Shown: piece after piece, positions 28,777 to 35,663 of the stretch
Position numbering within the stretch: position 1 is the first letter of the stretch
Layout of the letters: every line of letters begins with the position of its first letter
Assembly (NCBI GenBank): GCA_016716715.1
Contig: JADJVE010000010.1
Span: 85,919 to 149,918, forward strand
Direction: 5' to 3'
From: Acidobacteriota bacterium
GTDB taxonomy: Bacteria > Acidobacteriota > Thermoanaerobaculia > UBA5066
DNA length: 64,000 nucleotides
Notes under the pieces: generated by a model
Told to the model about the DNA's origin: nothing
Databases searched by the model: none
Seen by the model: the letters and a program-made list of their open reading frames with translations, nothing else
Made by a program: the position numbers and the translations under genes

Positions 28777-29103
28777 ATGAAACGTCGCTCCACGCTCACC
28801 GCCGTCCTCGCCGTGATCCTTCTCGCCGCGTCCGCCGGCTTCGCCCAGACGACGGCGAGCCCCGCCGCTCCTGCCGCCACGACGGCCGCCGCACCCTCGA
28901 CGGCCGCCGCCGCGCCCGAAACGGCCGCTCCCCCCATGACGGCAGCCGCCGCTCCAGCGACGACCGCATCGGCCGCTCCGGCGCCCGCGACCGCGACCGA
29001 GCCGCCCGCCGGTTCCTCGCGCACGACGACGATCGTCATCGGCCTCATCGTCCTCCTGCTTCTGATCGTCCTCGTGGTGCTCGGGACGAAGAAAGAAGAA
29101 TGA
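28777..29103 (+). CDS. Small Ala/Thr-rich exported protein with a C-terminal membrane helix
   Basis: 108 residues from ATG 28777; the in-frame TTG at 28768 is less likely. It has a signal peptide (TLTAVLAVILLAASAGFA), a low-complexity Ala/Thr/Pro region of about 60 residues, then TTIVIGLIVLLLLIVLVVLG as a membrane helix and a charged tail TKKEE. It would be anchored in the inner membrane with a flexible periplasmic part. No enzymatic motif is present. Copy B of the dispersed repeat begins 6 nt after its stop. Confidence 0.6.
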   Translation: MKRRSTLTAVLAVILLAASAGFAQTTASPAAPAATTAAAPSTAAAAPETAAPPMTAAAAPATTASAAPAPATATEPPAGSSRTTTIVIGLIVLLLLIVLVVLGTKKEE

Positions 29104-29108
29104 CCGGG

Positions 29109-29133
29109 AGATTCTCTTAGAAGGTGAAGAGGG
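29109..29133 (+). repeat. Dispersed AT-rich repeat, copy B (intergenic)
   Basis: AGATTCTCTTAGAAGGTGAA then GAGGG, between two convergent genes. It has the exact core CTTAGAAGGT at 29116-29125. It is followed by GCGCC, as copies C and D are followed by GC-rich DNA. Confidence 0.6.
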
Positions 29134-29143
29134 CGCCGCAGCG

Positions 29144-29518
29144 TCATGCGGCCGGGTCGGCCTGCGCGGCCGGCTCGCTCTTCACCCCTCGAAGCTCTTC
29201 CATCCTCTTCTCCAGCGTGTCCACGATCCCCGCGTCGTCCGCGAGCGGTGCGAGGGGGACGAGCATCTCCGTCGCGCTCGCGACGGACGCCTCGAGGCCC
29301 GCGCGCGCCACGTCCCGGGCCTTCGCGGCGACGCCGGGGTCTACGAGAGCCGTCGCCCAGGTCGTCGCGTGGACGAGCGCGGCGTGGAGGCGTGTCGCGT
29401 CGGCCTTCGCGGAGGCCGGGACGTCCCGCATGAGCTGGTAAGCAGCGTGCTGCGCCGCCATCGCGGAGCGGTAGAGCGGATGCTCACGGACGCTTTCCCG
29501 GGGGGAGATCTTCGGCAT
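29144..29518 (-). CDS. Small helical protein, possibly four-helix bundle
   Basis: 124 residues and nearly all helix. HPLYRSAMAAQHAAYQLMRD and ADATRLHAALVHATTWATAL resemble the pattern of S23-like four-helix-bundle proteins but lack a decisive motif. The ATG at 29518 has TACAAT 6 nt upstream and no Shine-Dalgarno. It sits between repeat copy B and the inverted repeat pair C/D. Function unknown. Confidence 0.55.
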   Translation of the reverse strand: MPKISPRESVREHPLYRSAMAAQHAAYQLMRDVPASAKADATRLHAALVHATTWATALVDPGVAAKARDVARAGLEASVASATEMLVPLAPLADDAGIVDTLEKRMEELRGVKSEPAAQADPAA

Positions 29519-29524
29519 GAAGGG

Positions 29525-29530
29525 ATTGTA
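29525..29530 (-). promoter_or_regulatory. Candidate -10 hexamer (TACAAT) of a leaderless gene
   Basis: On the minus strand TACAAT, close to the TATAAT ideal, ends exactly 6 nt before ATG 29518. Confidence 0.5.
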
Positions 29531-29546
29531 GAGAAAGAAGAAGAAG

Positions 29547-29613
29547 AGATTTCTTTGAAGGTTAAGAGGGGCCGGGCTCGCGCCGGCGCCCTATTCACTT
29601 TCTAAGAAGATCT
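29547..29613. repeat. Inverted pair of the dispersed AT-rich repeat (copies C and D)
   Basis: Copy C (29547-29571, plus strand: AGATTTCTTTGAAGGTTAAG then AGGGG) faces copy D (29589-29613, minus strand: AGATCTTCTTAGAAAGTGAA then TAGGG). A GC-rich 17-nt spacer lies between them. The two can pair into a long hairpin. It lies in the 106-nt gap just downstream of the HerA-like ATPase stop, so it could act as a terminator for that gene, but no T run follows. Confidence 0.6.
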
Positions 29614-29624
29614 TCTCTTCATCT

Positions 29625-31805
29625 TCAGCAGATCCACGCGACGCCGATCGAGAGCACGTCGACACTGCTCGCGGCCGGGACGACCTCGACCTTCTGGAAG
29701 CGGCTCGCGTCCGGCGGGGCGAGCTTGGCCTCGAGCTCCTCGATCTCGGCCTTCAGGCCCTCGACCCTCGCCTCGGCAGTGCCTTCCATGCGCTTCTTGC
29801 TCAGGACGGAGCCCACCTTGTTCACACGGAGCGTCTTCTTCTTTCCGAAGAGGCCGCCCAGGACGTCGAGCGCCGCCGTGCCCATGGACGCGTAGGTTTC
29901 CATCGACCTTCCCTGCTCGGTCGCTTCCGCCGCCGCGAGGTCGCGCTTCTTCTTCTCCAGCTTCTCTCGCAGCGCTGCTGGAGCTTCGGCGCCCGACGCG
30001 GCGCGCGCGGCGAACGCTTCCGGAGTCTCGCCTGGAAGGGAGAGCGCGCCCGTGACCGGGTCCTTGAGAAGCGTCGTCGCGAGCTTGTCCGGAAGGCGCG
30101 AGCGCACGGCCTTCTCGGCCGCCTTCACGCCTGCCGGGCCGACCCAGGCCGGAAGGTCCGGGTAGCGCAGGGCGCGCGGCGCCTTGTCGAGCAGGCCGGT
30201 CGCGGCCAGGTCCGTCGTCTCGCCTTCGAGGACGTCGGCGGCCGAGGGCGCCGACAGAGGGAAGAGCTTGACGCCCTGCGTTTCGGGCGACGTTCCCTTC
30301 GCGGTCTTGTAGCGGACGGCGTACCTGACGTAGAGCGCCGCCGACGCGAGGTCGGCGCCGCGCTTCATGTCGACCCAGCGCGCGGGCCACTCCTGCGGGA
30401 GCGGCGGGGGCGCGGATCCGGCGGGCGCCGCGTCCGCCTTCCTCCCGGCCGCGGGCGCGGAGCCGCGCAGCTTCGCGAGGTCCGACTTCGTCATCGGGCC
30501 GCGCAGGTAGCTCATCGCCCAGCGAGTCTCGACGAGCGCGGGCTCCTTGCGGTGAACGTCGTGGAGGAGGAAGACGCGCTTACGCGTCTTGTCGAGCAGT
30601 CTCGACGCATCCTTGCCGCCGGCCTCGACGAGGCCCTCGGAGAGCCGATTGCGGTCGCGCTCGGTCTGCAGCGTCCCGACCCACCAGCAGCCGCAGTTCG
30701 CGAGGCCGCGGTAGTCGAGGTCGACGGGATTCTGCGACGCGAGGACGACGCCGACGCCGAACGCGCGCGCCTGCTTGAGGAGCGTGAGGAGCGGCTTTTT
30801 CGTCGGCGGTTCGGCCGTGGGCGGGAAGAAGCCGAAGATCTCGTCGATGTAGACGAGAGCGCGGAGCGCCGGGCTGCCGGGAAGCGTGCGCATCCACGAC
30901 TTCACGCGCGCGAGCAGCGTCGCGACGACGAAGAGGCGCTCGGCGTCGCCGAGGTGGGCGATCGAGACGATCGAGAGGCGCGCCCTGCCGTCTTTCGCCG
31001 GGGCGAGCATTCGCGCGACGTCGAGGTCGTCGCCCTGCCGGAATGCGGCCGTGGCGGGAGACGCGAGGAGGCCGTTCAGCGCCAGCACGAGCGCCTGCCG
31101 GTCCTTTGCCGGATAGAAGGCGTCGAGGGAGAGCGCGCCGACCTTTGCGAACGGCGGCGACGAGGCCGTGTCGAGGAGCGTCTCGAGCGTGGCCGTCTTG
31201 CCGTCCGCCCAGAGCGCGTCCACGCAGGCGGCGAGGAAGACGAAGTCGCGCGACTTCACGGGGTCGGCGTCGCGGCCCGCGAGGCCGAGGAGGCCGCCCA
31301 CCCACGAGCCCACGAGGTCGCGGCCGTCCTCCTCGTCCGCGCCCGCGGGCGGCGGCGTGCACGCGCCGAAGAGGTCGAGCGGGACGCCCGCCGTCGAGCC
31401 CGGCGTGTAGACGACGGCGTCGCGGCTCGCGAGGAGCGCCTTGACGTCCGCGGGGCCGAGGCCCCAGCCCGCGAGGCCGTCCGCCCACTTCTTCGACTCG
31501 GACTCCGGCGTCCCGGCGGACGGGTCGACGAACGGCGCGAACTCCTCCGGCGCGAGGTTCGGGAAATTCAGGAGAAGGTTGCCGAGGTCGCCCTTGGGAT
31601 CCACGGCGAGGACCGGGATCCCGCGCTGGAGGAGCTCCTCGATCAGGACGATCCCGAGCGCCGTCTTGCCGCTGCCCGTCATGCCCACGATGAGGCCGTG
31701 CGTCGTCAGGTCGGAGGGGTCGAGCCGGAAATCCTCGCGGACTGTCTTTCCGGTCGAGGCATCGACGGCGCGGCCCAGGAAGAGCGTGGATTTCGTGTCG
31801 GACAT
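29625..31805 (-). CDS. HerA-like P-loop ATPase (DUF87/VirB4-type core) with C-terminal coiled coil
   Basis: 726 residues. Walker A is GLIVGMTGSGKTALGIVLIE (near residue 40). AVDPKGDLGNLLLNFPNL follows the P-loop as in HerA-type DNA-pumping ATPases. LRALVYIDEIFGFFPPTAEP is Walker B, and VVLASQNPVDLDYRGLANCG is the sensor region. Residues about 600-700 form a coiled coil (LREKLEKKKRDLAAAEATEQ). No NurA nuclease partner is adjacent, so the DNA-processing role is uncertain. ATG 31805 has TAAGAT 7 nt upstream and no Shine-Dalgarno. It is divergent from the thioesterase gene. Confidence 0.82.
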   Translation of the reverse strand: MSDTKSTLFLGRAVDASTGKTVREDFRLDPSDLTTHGLIVGMTGSGKTALGIVLIEELLQRGIPVLAVDPKGDLGNLLLNFPNLAPEEFAPFVDPSAGTPESESKKWADGLAGWGLGPADVKALLASRDAVVYTPGSTAGVPLDLFGACTPPPAGADEEDGRDLVGSWVGGLLGLAGRDADPVKSRDFVFLAACVDALWADGKTATLETLLDTASSPPFAKVGALSLDAFYPAKDRQALVLALNGLLASPATAAFRQGDDLDVARMLAPAKDGRARLSIVSIAHLGDAERLFVVATLLARVKSWMRTLPGSPALRALVYIDEIFGFFPPTAEPPTKKPLLTLLKQARAFGVGVVLASQNPVDLDYRGLANCGCWWVGTLQTERDRNRLSEGLVEAGGKDASRLLDKTRKRVFLLHDVHRKEPALVETRWAMSYLRGPMTKSDLAKLRGSAPAAGRKADAAPAGSAPPPLPQEWPARWVDMKRGADLASAALYVRYAVRYKTAKGTSPETQGVKLFPLSAPSAADVLEGETTDLAATGLLDKAPRALRYPDLPAWVGPAGVKAAEKAVRSRLPDKLATTLLKDPVTGALSLPGETPEAFAARAASGAEAPAALREKLEKKKRDLAAAEATEQGRSMETYASMGTAALDVLGGLFGKKKTLRVNKVGSVLSKKRMEGTAEARVEGLKAEIEELEAKLAPPDASRFQKVEVVPAASSVDVLSIGVAWIC

Positions 31806-31812
31806 GCGCGCG

Positions 31813-31818
31813 ATCTTA
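31813..31818 (-). promoter_or_regulatory. Candidate -10 hexamer (TAAGAT) of the HerA-like gene
   Basis: TAAGAT ends 7 nt before ATG 31805, with no Shine-Dalgarno. Confidence 0.45.
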
Positions 31819-31827
31819 GCGCCGCGG

Positions 31828-31833
31828 TATCGT
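31828..31833 (+). promoter_or_regulatory. Candidate -10 hexamer (TATCGT) of the thioesterase gene
   Basis: TATCGT ends 6 nt before ATG 31840. Together with the opposing hexamer it fills the 34-nt divergent gap, leaving no room for a 5' leader on either side. Confidence 0.45.
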
Positions 31834-31839
31834 CGCCCC

Positions 31840-32235
31840 ATGGACACGAACGCCCACGAGCCCGCGATCCGCGTCTCGATGCTGCCCCGCGACACGAACG
31901 GGCACGGGACGATCTTCGGCGGCGTCCTTCTCGCCTACATCGACCAGGCCGGCGCGATCGCGACGCGCCCGTTCTGCAATCTCGTCGTGACCGTGAAGAT
32001 GAACGAGGTCGTCTTCCATCACCCGGTCTACGTGGGCGACGTCGTGAGCTTCTACGCGAAGGTCGTGAAGATCGGGACGACCTCGATCAGCGTGCAGGTC
32101 ACCGTCACCGCGGAGCGGTGGAAGGAATCGGGCAAGGTCCTGAAGGTGACGGAGGCCGAGGTCGTCTACGTGAACGTCGGCGAGGACGGCCGGCCGGTGC
32201 CGATCCGCAAGCCGCCGTCCGGCGCGTGGGCCTGA
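31840..32235 (+). CDS. Acyl-CoA thioesterase, hotdog fold (YciA/BFIT type)
   Basis: 131 residues. The signature DTNGHGTIFGGVLLAYIDQA contains the catalytic Asp of the YciA/Acot hotdog family, and FHHPVYVGDVVSFYAKVVKI forms the beta sheet. It hydrolyses acyl-CoA to fatty acid and CoA in the cytoplasm. Chain length preference is unknown. It is preceded by a candidate leaderless promoter and ends 3 nt before a convergent gene. Confidence 0.9.
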   Translation: MDTNAHEPAIRVSMLPRDTNGHGTIFGGVLLAYIDQAGAIATRPFCNLVVTVKMNEVVFHHPVYVGDVVSFYAKVVKIGTTSISVQVTVTAERWKESGKVLKVTEAEVVYVNVGEDGRPVPIRKPPSGAWA

Positions 32236-32238
32236 AGC

Positions 32239-32796
32239 TCACTTCTTCCTGAAGAAGCGCTCGCAGCCGGCGGGCGGGCCCATCGTGAGCGGGCCCTTCG
32301 TGTTGTTCGTCTCGTCCGCCTCGTCGACCAGGTTGCCGGGGTCGGCGGTCGCGAGGAACGGGTGGTTCGCCTTGACCATGTAGGCCGGGTCCGCCGCGAG
32401 GAAGAGGACGTCCGCGTTCACGGTGACCGACTTCCCCGCCGCGATCTCCGGGAGCGGAACGCTCGCCATCCAGCCCGCGCGATCCTGGGCCGCGACGGTC
32501 AGGAGCGGCTTGCCCCCGAGCGAGGCGGAAGACGGCGACGGGCCCGTCCCCGCGTTCGTGACGATCACGGCGAAACTGTAGACGACCGTGTTCGGCTCGC
32601 ACGACGGCTTCGGGACCGTGTTCGACGTCGGACCGGCGAAGCCGAACGCCGTGACCTGAAGGTCCGGCTTTCCGGGCGTCGGCGTGGGCGCCGGCGCCGC
32701 CGTGGGCGTCGGCGCGGGTTTCGCCGGCTTCTTCTGCGCGGCGGCGGGAGCGGCGGCAAGCGCGGCGCAGAAGGCAAGGGCGAGCGTCCGGTTCAT
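32239..32796 (-). CDS. Secreted CARDB-like domain protein
   Basis: 185 residues. ATG 32796 is chosen for its GGAGG five nt upstream. A signal peptide (MNRTLALAFCAALAAAPAAA) is followed by a Pro/Ala/Thr linker and a beta-sandwich: PDLQVTAFGFAGPTSN, VVYSFAVIVTNAGTGPSPSS and GNLVDEADETNNTKGP. That last block is the classic ending of CARDB adhesion-type domains. The role is unknown, possibly surface binding. Confidence 0.72.
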   Translation of the reverse strand: MNRTLALAFCAALAAAPAAAQKKPAKPAPTPTAAPAPTPTPGKPDLQVTAFGFAGPTSNTVPKPSCEPNTVVYSFAVIVTNAGTGPSPSSASLGGKPLLTVAAQDRAGWMASVPLPEIAAGKSVTVNADVLFLAADPAYMVKANHPFLATADPGNLVDEADETNNTKGPLTMGPPAGCERFFRKK

Positions 32797-32812
32797 GTCG
32801 GCCTCCATGGGG

Positions 32813-33244
32813 TCAGTCGTCGTCGCGGACCGAGCCGCGCCGCACCTTGCGGGCCGCGGCCGCGCGCTTGGCTTTCAGGCGTCTCTCTTTCGCGGCTCGC
32901 GACGGGCGCGTCGCGCGGCGCGATTTCGGCGCGACCTGCGCCTTCTCGAGCAGCTCGCGCACCTTGTCGCGCGCCCCGGAGAGGTTACGGTACTGGTCGC
33001 GGCTCTCCTGCGCGGTGACGCGCAGGACGCCGTCCGCGCCGAGGCGGCGGCCCGCGAGCGTCGCGAGGCGGCGGCGCGCGGGCTCGTCCAGGCCCTCGAC
33101 CTTCGCGAGGTCCACCTCCAGAAGGATCTTCGACGCCACCTTGTTGACGTTCTGCCCGCCCGGCCCGCTCGAGCGCACGGCGTGCGCCTCGATTGCGGCG
33201 GGCGGGACGAAGACGCCGGGCGGGGCGCTGATCGGGTCGGCCAC
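32813..33244 (-). CDS. arfB: Peptidyl-tRNA hydrolase ArfB (YaeJ-type ribosome rescue factor)
   Basis: 143 residues. RSSGPGGQNVNKVASKILLE holds the GGQ motif that releases the nascent chain. The C-terminal tail (RRATRPSRAAKERRLKAKRA) is strongly basic and would enter the mRNA channel of stalled ribosomes, as in YaeJ. It lacks the stop-codon recognition domain of RF1/RF2, as expected. GTG 33244 has TATGCT 9 nt upstream. It is divergent from the SUI1 gene with a 23-nt gap. Confidence 0.93.
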   Translation of the reverse strand: MADPISAPPGVFVPPAAIEAHAVRSSGPGGQNVNKVASKILLEVDLAKVEGLDEPARRRLATLAGRRLGADGVLRVTAQESRDQYRNLSGARDKVRELLEKAQVAPKSRRATRPSRAAKERRLKAKRAAAARKVRRGSVRDDD

Positions 33245-33255
33245 GACACGCGAAG

Positions 33256-33261
33256 CATAAT
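33256..33261 (+). promoter_or_regulatory. Candidate -10 (CATAAT), overlapping a -10 (TATGCT) on the other strand
   Basis: CATAAT ends 6 nt before GTG 33268 (SUI1 gene). The minus-strand TATGCT (33254-33259) lies 9 nt before GTG 33244 (arfB). The two divergent starts share one AT-rich block in an otherwise GC-rich gap. Confidence 0.45.
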
Positions 33262-33267
33262 CCCCGC

Positions 33268-33621
33268 GTGAACCGGCGCGATCCCGTCCGCCTCGTGTAC
33301 TCCACGGCGACGGGCCGCGTCTGCGCGACGTGCGGCTGGCCTTCGGACGAGTGCAAATGCTCCTCGAAGGTCGAAGAGAAGATTCCGCCGAAGGTCGTCG
33401 TCAAGCTGCGACTCGAGAAGGCTGGGCGCGGCGGCAAGATGGTTACGGTTCTCGACGGGCTGCCGAGGAATTCGGATTTCTTAGAAGGTTTAGCGAAGGA
33501 CCTGAAGAAAGCCCTCGGCACAGGTGGCTCGGTCGTGGGCGCGACGATCGAGCTCCAGGGAGAGTGGCGCGAACGCCTCCGAATTCTCTTACCTTCTAAG
33601 AATCTCTCGGTGAAGGGTTGA
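33268..33621 (+). CDS. SUI1/YciH-family translation factor
   Basis: 117 residues. An N-terminal zinc-finger-like part (CATCGWPSDECKCSS) precedes the SUI1 fold: VVVKLRLEKAGRGGKMVTVL then ALGTGGSVVGATIELQGEWR. Homologues such as E. coli YciH bind the 30S subunit and affect initiation fidelity. Two inverted copies of the dispersed repeat (E, F) lie inside the gene. They encode DFLEGLAK and ILLPSKNL with rare TTA and TCT-type codons, yet the protein still fits the family. The start is GTG 33268. Confidence 0.87.
   Translation: MNRRDPVRLVYSTATGRVCATCGWPSDECKCSSKVEEKIPPKVVVKLRLEKAGRGGKMVTVLDGLPRNSDFLEGLAKDLKKALGTGGSVVGATIELQGEWRERLRILLPSKNLSVKG
33474..33499 (+). repeat. Dispersed AT-rich repeat, copy E (inside SUI1 gene)
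   Basis: GGATTTCTTAGAAGGTTTAG then CGAAGG, with the exact core CTTAGAAGGT at 33480-33489. It is read in frame as DFLEGLAK. Confidence 0.6.
33581..33605 (-). repeat. Dispersed AT-rich repeat, copy F (inside SUI1 gene, inverted)
   Basis: On the minus strand this reads AGATTCTTAGAAGGTAAGAG then AATTC, with the exact core at 33591-33600. It faces copy E about 80 nt away. Confidence 0.6.
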
Positions 33622-34304
33622 AGCCGACACGCGTCTTCCTCGTGCGGCACGGCGCGACGACGCTTTCGGCCGAAGACCGCTTTGCGGGCGAGACGGAAGT
33701 CGAGCTGTCCGAGGAGGGGCGCGAGCAGCTGCACCACCTCGCCGCGCGTCTCGCGCGCGAGCCGCTCGCCGCGGTCGCCGCGAGCCCGATGACGCGCACG
33801 GTCGAGAGCGCGAAGATCCTCGCGGCGCCGCACGGGCTGCCCATCCTGCCCGTGGACGGGCTGCGCGAGATCTCGCACGGCCGCTGGGAACAGCGGACGC
33901 GCGCCGAGGTCGAGGCCCGATGGCCCGAGGAGTACGCGTGCTGGGAGCGCGACCCGTACACGTTCGCGCCGGAGGGCGGCGAGACGGGTCTCGCCGTGAC
34001 GGCGCGCGCGCTTCCCGTGCTCGTTTCGCTCGTCAACGAGCACGCGGGCCGGTCGATTCTCGTCGTCTCGCACAAGGCCACGATCCGGCTCCTCCTCTCG
34101 GCGCTGATCGGCTTCGACCCGCGCACGTATCGCGACCGCCTCGACCAGAGCCCGGCCTGCCTGAACGTCCTCGATTTCAAGGGGCCGTCGCAGGCGCGGC
34201 TCATGCTCTTCAACGACGTGTCGCACTACGCGCACGCCGGCGCGTCGACGCCGTCGCTGCCGAAGGGGAGCCTCTCGAAGTGGTGGGACGACCCGCCGAT
34301 CTGA
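33618..34304 (+). CDS. Histidine-phosphatase family protein (phosphoglycerate-mutase-like)
   Basis: 228 residues. The catalytic motif FLVRHGATTLSAEDRFAGET includes the RHG signature. The second Arg lies in ASPMTRTVESA, an acid residue in LREISHGRWEQ, and the second His in VVSHKATIRLLL. This matches cobC/gpmB-type phosphatases; the substrate cannot be named. The TTG start overlaps the SUI1 stop (TTGA), so the two are translationally coupled. Its 3' end overlaps the convergent HI0933 gene by 95 nt. Confidence 0.88.
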   Translation: MKPTRVFLVRHGATTLSAEDRFAGETEVELSEEGREQLHHLAARLAREPLAAVAASPMTRTVESAKILAAPHGLPILPVDGLREISHGRWEQRTRAEVEARWPEEYACWERDPYTFAPEGGETGLAVTARALPVLVSLVNEHAGRSILVVSHKATIRLLLSALIGFDPRTYRDRLDQSPACLNVLDFKGPSQARLMLFNDVSHYAHAGASTPSLPKGSLSKWWDDPPI

Positions 34305-35646
34305 TCAGGGGACGCGCGGACGAGACGCCCGCCGTCCAGCCCGTGCCCCACGCCCACTGGAAGTTGAAGCCGCCGATCGGGCCGAACGCGTCGAGCACCT
34401 CGCCTGCGAGCCACAACCCCGGGACGACCTTGCTCTTCCCGCTGCCGGGGTCGACCTCGTCCAGCGCGACGCCGCCCCCCGTGACCTCCGCCGTTCGGTA
34501 GCCCTCCGTGCCCGTCGCAGGGAGCGGGAACGCCGCCAGCGTTTCCGCGACCCGCCGCCGCGCGTCGCGAGTCAGCCGCGCGAGCGGCTGATCCGCGACG
34601 CCACTCTCCGCCAGCACAAGCTGAATGAGTCGGTCGGGAAGAGAACCGGAGGAGGAGAAAGAGGAAGAGGAAGATTTTCTTAGAAGGTTGAAGAGGGAGA
34701 TGCCAGAGCGAGCACCCGCAACGAGGCGCGCGTCCCAAGCGGCCGCAACGGACGAGGCGTCCGTCGCGCGTTTCGGCGCCGCGGCCCGCACGGGACCATT
34801 CGAAGAAATCTTCTCTTCTCTCTTCTCTTCTCCGAATCCGAAGCAAACTCTTACTTCCGTTTGGCCCGCGGCGCGGGCGACGACGTGCGAGACGTCGAGC
34901 ACCGCCGGGCCGCTCCAGCCCTTGTGCGTGAAGAGGAATCCGCCCTCCGACCCGGCACTCTCGCCGCTCGCCGCGCACTTCGCGGTGACCCGCGCGTTTA
35001 CGCTCACGCCGGAAAGTGCGTGGTGCGCGGGCGCATCGCCCGTGAGCGGGACGAGGGCGGGGTACGTCGGCACGAGCGTGTGGCCCAGCGCCTCGGCCCA
35101 CGCGAAGCCGCGCCCGTCGGCGCCGCCTCCGAGGACCGAGAGACCGCCGGTCGCGAGGATCACGCGGGAGGCGCGGACGTCGGGGCCGTCCGCCATCCGG
35201 ATCGCGAAGCCCCCGTCCATCCGTCCGACCTCGCGAACGATCGCGCCCGTGCGGATCTCCGCGCCCGCCAGGGCGGCCCGCGCCACGAGCGCGTCGCGCA
35301 CGTCCTTCGCCCGGTTCGAGGGCGGGAAGAGCTTCTTCCCTTCCTCTTCCTCGCGCAGCGGCCCGCCGAGAAGCTCCTCGAAGAACGCGCGCTGCTCCTC
35401 GAGCGGGACACGGGCAAGGTACCGGCCCACGACGCGCGGCGGCGCGGCCGAGACGAAGCGCTCGCGCGCCTCCTCCATCGGGAGGACGTTGCAGCGCCCG
35501 CCGCCGGAGACGAGGATCTTGCGGCCCGGCTGCGCGGCCGCCTCGAGGACGACGACGCCTGCCGCGCCCGCCTCGGCGGCGCGGATCGCCGCGAGGAGGC
35601 CCGCCGCCCCGCCCCCGAGAATCGCGAGGTTCACCACATCCGCCAT
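34210..35646 (-). CDS. HI0933-family flavoprotein (BaiN/RdsA-type NAD(P)/FAD oxidoreductase)
   Basis: 478 residues. FAD motif LAILGGGAAGLLAAIRAAEA and the family block GRKILVSGGGRCNVLP are at the N-terminus. KKLFPPSNRAKDV, LATGGLSVLGGGADGRGFAW and GEVLDAFGPIGGFNFQWAWGTG complete the family pattern. After that point, where relatives stop, a 35-residue Ser/Arg-rich tail runs over the end of the phosphatase gene. Two unusual stretches, FGEEKREEKISSNG and LLRKSSSSSFSSSGSLPDRL, are encoded by copies H and G of the dispersed repeat, so they are probably insertions. The reaction is unknown; relatives are reductases. Confidence 0.85.
   Translation of the reverse strand: MADVVNLAILGGGAAGLLAAIRAAEAGAAGVVVLEAAAQPGRKILVSGGGRCNVLPMEEARERFVSAAPPRVVGRYLARVPLEEQRAFFEELLGGPLREEEEGKKLFPPSNRAKDVRDALVARAALAGAEIRTGAIVREVGRMDGGFAIRMADGPDVRASRVILATGGLSVLGGGADGRGFAWAEALGHTLVPTYPALVPLTGDAPAHHALSGVSVNARVTAKCAASGESAGSEGGFLFTHKGWSGPAVLDVSHVVARAAGQTEVRVCFGFGEEKREEKISSNGPVRAAAPKRATDASSVAAAWDARLVAGARSGISLFNLLRKSSSSSFSSSGSLPDRLIQLVLAESGVADQPLARLTRDARRRVAETLAAFPLPATGTEGYRTAEVTGGGVALDEVDPGSGKSKVVPGLWLAGEVLDAFGPIGGFNFQWAWGTGWTAGVSSARPLIRSAGRPTTSRGSPSAATASTRRRARSATRR
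34672..34697 (+). repeat. Dispersed AT-rich repeat, copy G (inside the HI0933 gene, antisense)
   Basis: AGATTTTCTTAGAAGGTTGA then AGAGGG, with the exact core at 34679-34688, preceded by a GAGGAAGAGGA tract. On the coding strand it gives LFNLLRKSSSS. Confidence 0.6.
34801..34831 (-). repeat. Partial dispersed repeat, copy H (inside the HI0933 gene)
   Basis: On the minus strand AGAAGAGAAGA tracts lead into AGATTTCTTCG. It shares the left half of the repeat and faces copy G about 100 nt away. This is the weakest copy. Confidence 0.35.
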
Positions 35647-35652
35647 CCCGTC

Positions 35653-35658
35653 GATAAT
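35653..35658 (+). promoter_or_regulatory. Candidate -10 (GATAAT) of plsC, overlapping one for the divergent flavoprotein gene
   Basis: GATAAT ends 5 nt before ATG 35664. On the minus strand CATTAT (35655-35660) ends 8 nt before ATG 35646. Only 17 nt separate the two start codons, so neither message can have a normal leader. Confidence 0.45.
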
Positions 35659-35663
35659 GCGGC

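Noticed and set aside
28777..29103. Toxin-like small membrane protein
   Set aside because: It has a signal peptide and a low-complexity linker but no antitoxin partner or toxin motif.
33361..33405. A further repeat copy at AGATTCCGCCGAAGGT in the SUI1 gene
   Set aside because: It matches only the two ends, uses normal GC-rich codons (KIPPKV), and is probably chance.
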